A DNA stretch of 55,512 nucleotides from assembly GCA_934746015.1 (NCBI GenBank), contig CAKVEW010000020.1:1-55512 (forward strand), in the 5' to 3' direction. The position numbers and the translations under genes are program-made. Source of the DNA: an uncultured Clostridium sp. (GTDB taxonomy: Bacteria; Bacillota; Clostridia; Clostridiales; Clostridiaceae). Numbering within the stretch: the first letter of the stretch is position 1; the number at the start of each line of letters is the position of its first letter. The notes under the pieces are model-generated. The model was not told where the DNA came from. It was given only the letters and a program-made list of their open reading frames with translations, and made no database searches. Of this stretch, positions 33,731 through 42,074 are shown piece after piece.

Positions 33731-34804
33731 TTATAGAAGAGATTTATCTGGAGTTACTAATATTTTTACATGCTTTTTCTTTTCTGGGCCTGTTAATGCT
33801 CCAAAACCTTCTTCTACTACATCATCTAAGTGAACTTTCTTTGTTATATAACCATCAGCATTTATTCTTCCATCACACATTTGAATAATAGTTGATGGGA
33901 ATTCATGTCTATAAGCTATAGTTCCTATTATTTTCTTTTCACTAAATACTAAAAGATTTGGATTAAAACTCACTTCATTTTCCCATATGCTAGTTATTAC
34001 TAATGTACCTTCAAATTTTAAGCTGTTTAGTCCTGCATCAAAGCCTATTTTAGCTCCTGTAGTTTCAAAGGCAGCATCTACACCAACACCATCTGTAAGT
34101 TTTTTTACTTCTTCGGCAATATCTACTTCATTTGGATCAAGCACTACATCAGCACCAGCTCTTTTAGCATATTCTTGTCTTATTGATTTTCTTTGAAGAA
34201 CAATTACAAGACTAGCACCAGCAGCCTTTAAACATTCAATAGTAGCTAATCCTATAGGACCTGAACCAAGTACTAAAGCAGTATCTCCAGTTTTAAAGTT
34301 AGCAACTCTTATTGAGTGTAATGCTACTGCAATAGGCTCTACTAAAGCAGCCTTTTCATAAGACATAGTATCAGGAATTTTATGAACATATTCTTCAGGG
34401 AACACAGTATATTCAGCAAGTCCACCGCCGCTTCCACAAAGGCCATGGAAACCTAAAGAAGAACAAAGATTATATTTATGCTCTAAACAAGCAGGACATT
34501 TCCCACAGGCAACAATAGGTTCTACTATTACTCTATCACCAGGTTTAAACTTAGTTACTCCATCACCAATTTCTACAACTTCTCCAGAAAACTCATGTCC
34601 TAAAACTACAGGAGCTACATTTCCGCTTAAAGGGTGAGGTTGTCCAACTGGAATAAATATTGGTCCACTCAAATATTCATGTAAATCTGAACCACAAATT
34701 CCACACCATTTAATTTTTATTTTTACTGAACCTTTTGTTATTATTGGTTCATCAATTTCTTCAATCCTTACATCATTTTTTTTGTACCATAACGCTGCTT
34801 TCAT
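33731..34804 (-). CDS. zinc-dependent 2,3-butanediol-type dehydrogenase
   Basis: The 357-residue enzyme is a zinc medium-chain dehydrogenase. The catalytic site is CGICGSDLHEY with GHEFSGEVVEIG, the structural zinc is CGKCPACLEHKYNLC, and the cofactor motif is VLGSGPIGLATIECLKAAG. It resembles (R,R)-butanediol/acetoin dehydrogenases, which interconvert acetoin and 2,3-butanediol, though sorbitol-type substrates are possible. ATG 34804 follows TAGGAGG; the 20 extra upstream codons lie before it. A sigma-54 promoter and paired dyads upstream, and an AcoR-like activator gene next to it, show inducible expression. Confidence 0.85.
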   Translation of the reverse strand: MKAALWYKKNDVRIEEIDEPIITKGSVKIKIKWCGICGSDLHEYLSGPIFIPVGQPHPLSGNVAPVVLGHEFSGEVVEIGDGVTKFKPGDRVIVEPIVACGKCPACLEHKYNLCSSLGFHGLCGSGGGLAEYTVFPEEYVHKIPDTMSYEKAALVEPIAVALHSIRVANFKTGDTALVLGSGPIGLATIECLKAAGASLVIVLQRKSIRQEYAKRAGADVVLDPNEVDIAEEVKKLTDGVGVDAAFETTGAKIGFDAGLNSLKFEGTLVITSIWENEVSFNPNLLVFSEKKIIGTIAYRHEFPSTIIQMCDGRINADGYITKKVHLDDVVEEGFGALTGPEKKKHVKILVTPDKSLL

Positions 34805-34860
34805 AATTAATCCTCCTAAAATATATATAAATATTGTTATTTTATTCACGAATATATTTA

Positions 34861-34876
34861 GCAATAATCATGCCAA
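34861..34876 (-). promoter_or_regulatory. sigma-54 (-24/-12) promoter of the dehydrogenase gene
   Basis: On the minus strand TTGGCATGATTATTGC matches the RpoN consensus with GG and GC exactly 12 bases apart. It lies 57 bases before the dehydrogenase ATG. Confidence 0.85.
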
Positions 34877-35015
34877 TCTTTTTAAAAGTTTGGAAATATA
34901 TTAATAATTATCATATCATAAGCTGAATTATGTATAAAAAATAACAATCCTTATAAAAATAATTGATAAATAATATACAAGTATAAATAAGGAGATTTTC
35001 TTAATAAATGAAAAA

Positions 35016-35056
35016 TGTATCATAATGACACAAAATTAATGTGTCATTATGATACA
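35016..35056. promoter_or_regulatory. paired enhancer dyads for the AcoR-like activator
   Basis: TGTATCATAATGACAC and GTGTCATTATGATACA are perfect 16-base arms around a nine-base centre. Each arm, with its flanking base, is itself a TGTRTCA-N3-TGAYACA dyad, so two sites sit 24 bases apart. They are about 150 bases upstream of the -24/-12 promoter, a usual distance for a sigma-54 enhancer. A further half-site TGATACA is at 35079-35085. Confidence 0.75.
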
Positions 35057-35097
35057 AAAGAAGAATAAATTCTCAATTTGATACATTTTATTTTAAA

Positions 35098-37041
35098 TTA
35101 ATCAATTTGAATATTATATTTTTTGATTTTCCTATATAAAGTAGATCTACTTATATTTAAGATTGTAGATGCTTTAACTATATTTCCTTTACAGTTAATC
35201 AATGCTTGTTCAATATTTTGTTTTTCTAGAGATTGTATAGATAGTAGGGGAGGGCTTTTTTCTTCTTTATAAGTAGGGTTTTCTAGAAGAACAGTTTCTG
35301 TAGTATTATCATCTATAGTTGAAGTGGTCACTAAATCTCCATCACTTAAATAGTAGTCTCGTTCCACTACATTTCTAAGTTCTCTTACATTACCCATCCA
35401 ATAATATTTTACTAATTCATTTATATAACTTTTTTTCACAGTCTTATTCAGATGACTATTTTTTATTGATAAAATTTTTACAAAGTGTTGTACTAGAACC
35501 TCAATATCTTCTTTCCTTTCTCTTAAAGGAATAGTATTTATGTTCATAACATTTAATCTATAGTAAAGATCTTGTCTAAAGTTTTTCTTTTTTATTTCGT
35601 CCTTTAGAATTCTATTAGTAGCACCTATAACTCTTACATTCAATTGCTTTTCATAGGTACTCCCAACCCTTGTAACTTTATTGTTATCCAATACTCTTAG
35701 AAGTTTTGTTTGTATATCTAAAGGCAATTCGCCTATTTCATCTAAGAATATAGTACCTCCATCTGCTAACTCAAATTTTCCAGGATGACCATCTTTAGAG
35801 GCACCAGTAAAGGCACCTTTTTCATAACCAAAAAGTTCACTTTCTACTAATTCTCTAGGAATAGAAGCACAGTTTACAGCTACAAAAGATCCAGAGGATC
35901 TATTACTATAATTATGGATAGATTGAGCAATAAGCTCTTTTCCAGTTCCACTTTCACCTTGAATTAAAATATTACAATCACTTTTAGCTGCTTTTTTAGC
36001 AAATCTAAGCATAGCTTTCGTTTTTTCATTTTTAGTAATTATATCCTCAAAAGTATAAGAAGCCTTATATCCAACAAATTTGTTAACTAGTTTATGAAGA
36101 TATTTAGCCTCTCTAAAAGTTATTACAATACCTACAAGCTTTTCATTAACCTTCATAGGTACAGCATTTATAATACACTTAATTCTATTTACTTTTATAC
36201 AAAAATCACACTCTACATTGTTAAAGGTTTTATTAGTATTACAAGTAATTTCATTTAAATTAATGCTAGACAAGGTATTTATAATATCCATATTTATTGC
36301 TTCTTCAATTTTTATATTTAAAATTTCCATAGCTCTATCATTGATTTTTTTTATTTTAAATTGTTCATCTAAAACAATCATACCTTCTGAAATAGAGTGA
36401 AAGGTTATATTCATAAGATTATAAGATATTATAAGAGCTAACTGTTTTTGTATGGATTGAGCTGCTGATGTAACAATGCCTAAGGTATGAGAATGGGCAT
36501 TATAAGAGTTACCAGACATATTAATACAACCTATTAAATTGCCATCTTCATCATGGATAGGGGAAGCGGAACATGTCCAAGAATGCTGATTTCTTCTAAA
36601 ATGCTCTGCACCAATAGTTTGGATAGGTTTATCTAAATAAAGTGCCGTGCCTATAGCGTTGGTTCCAACAGAGGCCTCTGTCCATAGTTCTCCTTTAACA
36701 AAGTTTAACTTATCAGCTCTTTCCATTATGTCTGTATCACCAATTACCTCTATAATATATCCATCTTTATCAGTTAAGATTATAGAAAAACCAGAACCAG
36801 AAACTATACTATATATACTCTCCATTATAGGTTTTGATATAGAAATAAGATCTGCATTTTCACTTATTAAGATATTAGGATCTTTATAGTTGTTAACACC
36901 TTTGCCATTCACTGAATCTACACCATAGTTTCTACATCTTCTCCAAGAATCTGCTATTATATTTCTTACTTTAGGATGAATATTACCTGTATATATAAAA
37001 TCTTGCCAAGCTTTAGCTATAAAATTTATATAATCCTCCAT
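35098..37041 (-). CDS. AcoR-like sigma-54-dependent activator
   Basis: The 647-residue protein has an N-terminal GAF-like sensor (about 60-190), a PAS-like domain with [20 protein letters not shown] (about 210-320), an AAA+ domain with Walker A GESGTGKE and the sigma-54 contact GAFTGA, and a C-terminal Fis-type helix-turn-helix ([16 protein letters not shown]). The GAF segment [18 protein letters not shown] is typical of AcoR-type acetoin sensors. The gene is just upstream of the dehydrogenase it most likely controls. A CDFCxKxNR-like Cys pair (ECDFCIKV) in the PAS region could bind a ligand. The inducer is inferred, not seen. Confidence 0.88.
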   Translation of the reverse strand: MEDYINFIAKAWQDFIYTGNIHPKVRNIIADSWRRCRNYGVDSVNGKGVNNYKDPNILISENADLISISKPIMESIYSIVSGSGFSIILTDKDGYIIEVIGDTDIMERADKLNFVKGELWTEASVGTNAIGTALYLDKPIQTIGAEHFRRNQHSWTCSASPIHDEDGNLIGCINMSGNSYNAHSHTLGIVTSAAQSIQKQLALIISYNLMNITFHSISEGMIVLDEQFKIKKINDRAMEILNIKIEEAINMDIINTLSSINLNEITCNTNKTFNNVECDFCIKVNRIKCIINAVPMKVNEKLVGIVITFREAKYLHKLVNKFVGYKASYTFEDIITKNEKTKAMLRFAKKAAKSDCNILIQGESGTGKELIAQSIHNYSNRSSGSFVAVNCASIPRELVESELFGYEKGAFTGASKDGHPGKFELADGGTIFLDEIGELPLDIQTKLLRVLDNNKVTRVGSTYEKQLNVRVIGATNRILKDEIKKKNFRQDLYYRLNVMNINTIPLRERKEDIEVLVQHFVKILSIKNSHLNKTVKKSYINELVKYYWMGNVRELRNVVERDYYLSDGDLVTTSTIDDNTTETVLLENPTYKEEKSPPLLSIQSLEKQNIEQALINCKGNIVKASTILNISRSTLYRKIKKYNIQID

Positions 37042-37190
37042 AATCTTTACCTCCTGTAGCTAAACAAATTATGTACATTTAAATTATACAATAATACTAA
37101 TAAAAGTTATAACAAATTTTATTCTTTATAGCTTTAGGAGTATAATTAAATTAATATAGAATAGTAGAATAGGTTAAAAGGTGAACTTAT

Positions 37191-37733
37191 ATGAATAAAG
37201 AAAATATTGATATTACTATATCACTTGGAATAGAAGCAGATATAGATGAAATAGAATTACTTTATAATAATATAAATGATTTTCTAGCAAGAGGAGTAAA
37301 TTATACTGGCTGGAAAAAGGGGATCTATCCAATTAGAGAAGATGCAATAAAGGGTATTAATGAAGGTGGTTTATATATTGCAAAGTATAAAGATAAAATA
37401 GTAGGAACAGTTATTTTAAATCATGAACCAGAGAATGCATATTATAATGTAAAATGGAAGAGTGATGATAACTACAAAGAAATAATGGTTATTCATACTT
37501 TTGTTGTAGATCCCAATTATTTACGATTAGGAATTGGAAAAAAGTTAATAGATTTTGCATATAGCTTTGCAAAAGAAAAAAATATGAAATCAATAAGATT
37601 AGATGTATATGAAAAAAATGAACCTGCAATTAGATTATATGAAAAGTGTGGATATGAATATATTGATACTGTAGATTTAGGATTAAGTAATTATGGCTTA
37701 GATTTTTTTAAATTATATGAAAAGTTGATATAG
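37191..37733 (+). CDS. GNAT-family N-acetyltransferase
   Basis: The 180-residue protein has a GNAT fold: the acetyl-CoA loop VDPNYLRLGIGKKLIDFA and C-terminal KNEPAIRLYEKCGYEY. The segment VNYTGWKKGIYPIREDA is seen in a subgroup of small-molecule acetyltransferases. The substrate is unknown. An AGGTGA site precedes ATG 37191. A broken second acetyltransferase follows 40 bases on, so this was a small acetyltransferase pair. Confidence 0.8.
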   Translation: MNKENIDITISLGIEADIDEIELLYNNINDFLARGVNYTGWKKGIYPIREDAIKGINEGGLYIAKYKDKIVGTVILNHEPENAYYNVKWKSDDNYKEIMVIHTFVVDPNYLRLGIGKKLIDFAYSFAKEKNMKSIRLDVYEKNEPAIRLYEKCGYEYIDTVDLGLSNYGLDFFKLYEKLI

Positions 37734-37772
37734 GAATTAATATATAATTATTCAAAAGGGGATAAGATTACT

Positions 37773-37899
37773 ATGAGTGATATTACAATTAAATTGCTAG
37801 AAAAAGATGAGTTTTAAGGTGGTTGGAACCTATAAAAAGTATATATTATTAAATGGTAAATGGTATGATAGCATAATTTTTGAGAAATTATTGGATTAA
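37773..37899 (+). pseudogene. acetyltransferase gene with internal deletion
   Basis: ATG 37773 behind GGGGAT reads MSDITIKLLEKDEF and stops. In another frame the sequence runs straight on as SFKVVGTYKKYILLNGKWYD and ends SIIFEKLLD at 37899, the typical end of a GNAT protein. The two ends of one gene are joined with about 130 codons missing. A terminator follows. Confidence 0.6.
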
Positions 37900-37920
37900 T
37901 AAAATATAGAGTTAAGAATA

Positions 37921-37960
37921 AAAGCCTAAGAGAGATTATTTAGCTTTCCTAGGCTTTTTG
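37921..37960 (+). terminator. terminator after the acetyltransferase remnant
   Basis: AAAGCCTAAGAGAG (37921-37934) pairs imperfectly with CTTTCCTAGGCTTT (37944-37957), followed by TTT. Confidence 0.6.
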
Positions 37961-38080
37961 CTTATATGACAAAAGAAATAGGACAAAATTACCTTTTTAT
38001 TCATTTATAAATATTGATATAATAAGTGTTAATCAAATGATAGGGGATATATTATTTTTATATAATATGGAGATGAAAAA

Positions 38081-38833
38081 ATGGAAAGTTATAAGATTTT
38101 AGGCATTGATGAAAATGCTTCAATGGAAGAAGTAAGACAAGCCTATGAAAATAAGCTAAATGAAATAAGAAAAGAAATATTAAATGAAAAAAGAGCTAAG
38201 GCTTTTATAGAGGTATTTGATAAAGCCTATGAAGAGATAAAAATAGAAAAAGAAAAAATACAAAGTCAGGAAACTACAGTTATAAATATTAGAAAAATAA
38301 ATTCAGAACAAAACTCTAAAAATGATATAAGCACTAATAAGTTTGAAGAAAATGAAGGAAACTCTAAGATTAATAAGAGAAAGAATAAATCTTCTTCAAT
38401 TAATTCATCAAGAAATAGTAATAATAAATCTATAAAAAGTGGTAATAAAGATAAAAAAGATAATATAAAGAGAAGAAACAATAATAAGAAAAAAGAATTA
38501 AAAAAAGAAGATAATTCATCTATAGGCACATTAATTCAATTTATAATAAAAGTATTAGCATTACCAATAATAGTAATTTTAACAATAGTAATATTTTTAT
38601 GTAAGTTAATAAATTTAATTTCTTGGATTGCTAGTAAAATCATTATAGTAGGATCAATAGCAGCTGCATCTATACATGGGTATCAAGTTTATATTGGACA
38701 ACCTATTTATTATGCTATATTTGTAGCCTGTGCTGTAGCATTTTTAACTGCTTTATTTTTGCCAAATATATTAAAAATAGTTCCATCAATATTAGAGAAA
38801 ATAAATAATAAATTAAAAGATTTTGTCTTTTAA
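38081..38833 (+). CDS. J-domain-like membrane protein without an HPD motif
   Basis: The 250-residue protein starts SYKILGIDENASMEEVRQAY, matching helices I-II of a J domain, but the HPD tripeptide needed to stimulate Hsp70 ATPase is missing. A long Lys/Asn/Ser-rich, probably disordered linker (about 70-145) follows. The C-terminal third has two or three membrane helices (IIKVLALPIIVILTIVIFLC; SKIIIVGSIAAASIHG; PIYYAIFVACAVAFLTALF). It may be a membrane-tethered pseudo-J protein. A terminator lies 18 bases after the stop. Confidence 0.55.
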   Translation: MESYKILGIDENASMEEVRQAYENKLNEIRKEILNEKRAKAFIEVFDKAYEEIKIEKEKIQSQETTVINIRKINSEQNSKNDISTNKFEENEGNSKINKRKNKSSSINSSRNSNNKSIKSGNKDKKDNIKRRNNNKKKELKKEDNSSIGTLIQFIIKVLALPIIVILTIVIFLCKLINLISWIASKIIIVGSIAAASIHGYQVYIGQPIYYAIFVACAVAFLTALFLPNILKIVPSILEKINNKLKDFVF

Positions 38834-38850
38834 ATCTAATTTTAAGTGTT

Positions 38851-38886
38851 AACGACCTTTCTATATAATAGAAAGGTCGTTTTTTA
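38851..38886 (+). terminator. strong terminator, near-identical to the PyrR attenuator terminator
   Basis: AACGACCTTTCTAT (38851-38864) and ATAGAAAGGTCGTT (38868-38881) pair over 14 bases around ATA, then TTTTT. About 50 bases including the upstream TCTAATTTTA and GTGTT are shared with 45123-45173. Confidence 0.88.
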
Positions 38887-39004
38887 GATAAGATATGGAA
38901 TTATATTTTCATTAACAACTTTTTATGTATATTTTAAATGTATATTATAATAATATAATAAACTTATAGAAAAAAATAACATATAAACTATACAATTAAA
39001 AATA

Positions 39005-39033
39005 TTGTCGAATTTGTTTTCATGTGTTAAAAT
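39005..39033 (+). promoter_or_regulatory. promoter of the DMSO-reductase-family operon
   Basis: TTGTCG (39005-39010) and TAAAAT (39028-39033) are 17 bases apart. GTTA-N6-TAAC (39026-39039) overlaps the -10 and resembles the Rex-like palindrome before asrA, though with fewer matches. Transcription from here gives a leader of about 165 bases. Confidence 0.5.
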
Positions 39034-39039
39034 AATAAC

Positions 39040-39205
39040 GGCTTTGCCAGGAGATGTAAAATTATTTGAAATTATGCTATATGAGTGGTAATAAATGCAT
39101 TGTATATGCGTATTACAGATATGTTATATCCAGGTAAGTTTATGAAAGCGATTAATATTGTTAAAAAAGTCGCATTGAAATCAACATTATACTAGGGGGA
39201 TCACA
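39040..39205 (+). ncRNA. structured 5' leader of the molybdopterin oxidoreductase operon, unassigned
   Basis: After the predicted start come a small hairpin GGC-TTT-GCC, a 29-base hairpin with stems GTAATA/TATTAC and GCAT/ATGC (39088-39116), and GATAT-GTT-ATATC (39118-39130). No small reading frame with a ribosome-binding site is convincing. It does not match any riboswitch class I can recall, including Moco RNA. It may be a regulatory leader. Confidence 0.35.
39142..39156. promoter_or_regulatory. cre-like site in the operon leader
   Basis: ATGAAAGCGATTAAT fits the catabolite-responsive element WTGNAANCGNWNNCW with one mismatch. Its place downstream of the promoter would suit CcpA roadblock repression. 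A single degenerate site could be chance. Confidence 0.35.
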
Positions 39206-41461
39206 ATGGCTAAGGAAAGCAAATGGGAAAAGTTTTTAAGCAGTATTAAATTATCAAGACGTAGCTTTTTAAAAGTATCAGCTGCAACAGCAGGTACTGC
39301 TGCATTAACAACTTTAACAGGTTGTTCAAAGAAAGAAGAGTTTGAAGAGATAACTATTCCAACTAATAGTAAGCCAGAAAACTTTACTGCAGGCGGAGAT
39401 TGGAAGAAAAACGTATGCCCAAGGAATTGTCATGATACTTGTTCTATTAAGACACAAGTTATCGATGGAAAAGTAATTCGTATAAAGGGAGATGATACAA
39501 ACCCTTATACAAGTGGAAATGTTTGCGTTAAAATGAATCACTATGTAAATTATTTATATAGTCAAGATAGACTTATGTACCCAATGAAAAGGGTTGGTAA
39601 GAAGGGTGAAGGTAAGTTTGAAAGAATATCTTGGGATGAAGCTTACTCTGAAATTGTTAAGAATACTAATAAGGTCATTAAAAAATATGGATCAAATGCT
39701 ATTCAACAATATAATTATTCAGGTAATCTTGGATATATTCAAAACTACTCAATGCCACAACGTTATTTTAATAAGTTAGGTGCATCAGGAGTAATAGGGA
39801 ATATATGTCTTGCTACAGGTAATGCATCAATTCCATATACATATGGAGCAAACTTAGGATTGGATCCAGAGCAATATGCAAAAACAAAAATGTATATATC
39901 ATGGGGAACCAACGAATCAGCAACATCTGTGCACTCAGTTAAGTTCATTAAGCAATGTCAAGAAAATGGAGGTAAAATTGTTGTTATAAATCCAACTCCA
40001 ACTCCAGTTTCTGAATTTGCTGATTTATATATAAGACCTCTTCCAGGAACTGACACTGTATTAGCTTTAGCTGTTGCTAATATATTAATAAGTGAAGATC
40101 TTTATGATAAAACTTTTGTTGAAAAGTATACTTTAGGATTTGAAGAATTAAAAGTTGAAGCTGCTAAATATCCAGTTGAAAAGGCTTCTGAAATAACAGG
40201 AGTGCCAAAGGAGCAAATTTTAGAGTTTGCAAGAATGTATGGTAATACAAAACCATCAATATTACGTATTGGATATGGTATTCAAAGACATCTGAATGGT
40301 GGACAAATAGTTAGAGCAATAACATTCTTACCAGCATTAGTTGGAACAATAGGAGCAGGAGAAAACTCAGGATATGTATTCTTTAATGATGCTTATTGGG
40401 CAGTTGATTGGAATAAGATTGGAGCAGCTCATCTAAATACTAATAAAGATTCAAGAGCAATAAATTATACAGAATTAGGTAAGACTTTAAATGGAGAATT
40501 AGAGACAACTAAGAAGAATCCAATTAAGCAATTATTCGTATTTGATGGTAATCCAATGGCATCAGTTCCAAATACTGAATTAATAAGAAAAGGCTTAGAA
40601 AGAAATGATTTGTTTACTATAGTAGTAGATTTATTCCATACTGAAACTGTTGATTATGCAGATATTGTATTACCAGCTACATCATTCTTTGAACATGAAG
40701 ATATGAACCAAGATTATTTAGCATGGTATATAAGATATAATGAACAAGCTATAGAACCATTAGGTGAATGTAAGTCAAATTATGATATATTTAAAGAATT
40801 ATCAGCTAAAATGGGATTCACAGATAAAGAGCTACAATTAACTACAGGAGAAATGATAGCAGAAACGCTAGAAAATGCTTCAGAGATATATGGAGGAATA
40901 ACTTATGAGCAATTAAAAGAAAAACATTGGCATAAGTTAACACCAGCAGTACCTTTTGCTGATAAGCAGTTCAATACACCATCAGGTAAAATTGAGTTCT
41001 ATTCAGAAAAACTTAAAGAGGACTATGGATATCATCCAGTAGTTGAATATGTTATACCAAAGGAAGCTAGAGGTGGAGATGCTGAATTAAATAAGAAATA
41101 TCCATTACAATTTATGACTCTTCATACGAAGAACTTAATTAATGGACAACTTTCTCAATTACCACATATTCAAGCCATAATGGGAGATAGTTTAGTTTTC
41201 ATTAACCCACAAGATGCAAAGGAACGTGGAATTAATGATGGAGATATGGTTAAGGTTAAGAATGATCGTGGAGACTGTACTTTAAAAGCTAAGGTAACAG
41301 AAGAAAAGGTATTACCAGGAGTGGTTTTAGCTTATGGATGTCCATGGGGTAAATTACAAGAAGGAGGGAGAGGGGTAAACTCTACTACACCAGATACTTT
41401 AACAGATATGGGTGAAGGATCTTCATTCCATTCAAACTTAGTTGAAATAGAAAAAGTATAG
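39206..41461 (+). CDS. Tat-exported molybdopterin oxidoreductase lipoprotein, DMSO reductase family
   Basis: The 751-residue catalytic subunit has a twin-arginine signal SRRSFLK (residues 18-24) followed by LTGC (Cys40), so it should be exported folded and then lipidated. A 4Fe-4S site is formed by Cys71, Cys75, Cys79 and Cys107. Cys201 (GNICLATG) lies near where family members place their Mo/W ligand. The C-terminal molybdopterin domain includes NPQDAKERGINDGDMV. The substrate (S- or N-oxide, thiosulfate, other) cannot be told. It heads an operon with Fe-S subunits, a TorD chaperone and TatA/TatC. GGGGGATC precedes the start. Confidence 0.85.
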   Translation: MAKESKWEKFLSSIKLSRRSFLKVSAATAGTAALTTLTGCSKKEEFEEITIPTNSKPENFTAGGDWKKNVCPRNCHDTCSIKTQVIDGKVIRIKGDDTNPYTSGNVCVKMNHYVNYLYSQDRLMYPMKRVGKKGEGKFERISWDEAYSEIVKNTNKVIKKYGSNAIQQYNYSGNLGYIQNYSMPQRYFNKLGASGVIGNICLATGNASIPYTYGANLGLDPEQYAKTKMYISWGTNESATSVHSVKFIKQCQENGGKIVVINPTPTPVSEFADLYIRPLPGTDTVLALAVANILISEDLYDKTFVEKYTLGFEELKVEAAKYPVEKASEITGVPKEQILEFARMYGNTKPSILRIGYGIQRHLNGGQIVRAITFLPALVGTIGAGENSGYVFFNDAYWAVDWNKIGAAHLNTNKDSRAINYTELGKTLNGELETTKKNPIKQLFVFDGNPMASVPNTELIRKGLERNDLFTIVVDLFHTETVDYADIVLPATSFFEHEDMNQDYLAWYIRYNEQAIEPLGECKSNYDIFKELSAKMGFTDKELQLTTGEMIAETLENASEIYGGITYEQLKEKHWHKLTPAVPFADKQFNTPSGKIEFYSEKLKEDYGYHPVVEYVIPKEARGGDAELNKKYPLQFMTLHTKNLINGQLSQLPHIQAIMGDSLVFINPQDAKERGINDGDMVKVKNDRGDCTLKAKVTEEKVLPGVVLAYGCPWGKLQEGGRGVNSTTPDTLTDMGEGSSFHSNLVEIEKV

Positions 41462-41487
41462 CATTTAGAGAAAGGCAGGAAATATAG

Positions 41488-42009
41488 ATGGCAAATCAAT
41501 TAGGCTTTTTATTAGACCAAAGATATTGTATAGGATGTCAAGGATGTCAAACAGCTTGTGAAGCTAGAAATTATTCTGATCCATCAGAATCATTAAGAGT
41601 AGCAGAAAGCTTTGAAATAAAAGAAAAAGGACCATACCTAACATTAGGATGCTCACATTGTGAGAAGCCAATATGTGTTGAAGAATGCCCAGTAGGTGCT
41701 ATATCTAAAGATGCAGAAACTGGTATAGTAAGCACAAATTATGGTATATGTGTAGGATGTAAACACTGTACAGAGGTATGTCCATATCATGCACCTAAAT
41801 ATAGTAAATCAAGGAAAGTTTCAATGAAATGTGACTTCTGTAAGGAACGTTTAGAGGCAGGTGAAAAACCAGCTTGTGTTGAGGCATGCCCTATGAAAGT
41901 TTTAACATATGGGGAACTTTCAGATTTAGACAAAGTTGGTGTAAGGGAAGGACATGGATTTACAGTAGAAAGTACTAATCCATCAATTAGATTTATACTT
42001 AGAAAATAA
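41488..42009 (+). CDS. DmsB-like four-cluster ferredoxin subunit
   Basis: The 173-residue electron-transfer subunit has Cys groups for four 4Fe-4S clusters: CIGCQGCQTAC, CSHCEKPICVEECP, CVGCKHCTEVCP, and the CDFCKERL...CVEACP pair, as in DmsB, PhsB and NrfC. It should connect the catalytic subunit to an electron donor. No Tat signal is present, so it would be carried out bound to the catalytic subunit. No membrane anchor subunit (DmsC/NrfD type) is encoded in the operon. Confidence 0.88.
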   Translation: MANQLGFLLDQRYCIGCQGCQTACEARNYSDPSESLRVAESFEIKEKGPYLTLGCSHCEKPICVEECPVGAISKDAETGIVSTNYGICVGCKHCTEVCPYHAPKYSKSRKVSMKCDFCKERLEAGEKPACVEACPMKVLTYGELSDLDKVGVREGHGFTVESTNPSIRFILRK

Positions 42010-42052
42010 TTTAAATTGGATAAACGTGTAATTCGCGTTTATCCAATTTAAA
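42010..42052 (+). other. intercistronic 17-base-pair hairpin
   Basis: TTTAAATTGGATAAACG (42010-42026) and CGTTTATCCAATTTAAA (42036-42052) are perfect complements, starting right after the stop codon of the ferredoxin gene. No T-tail follows (AATAATAAAA), so it is more likely an RNA-stabilising or attenuating element than a strong terminator. Confidence 0.65.
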
Positions 42053-42074
42053 TAATAAAAAATAAGAGGTAAAT

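Noticed and set aside
35016..35056. Rho-independent terminator of the AcoR-like gene
   Set aside because: The 16-base arms have no T tail on the relevant strand, and the internal dyads fit enhancer sites much better.
39040..39205. Moco riboswitch
   Set aside because: The cofactor context is suggestive, but I cannot lay the conserved Moco RNA stems onto this leader, so it is listed only as an unassigned structured leader.
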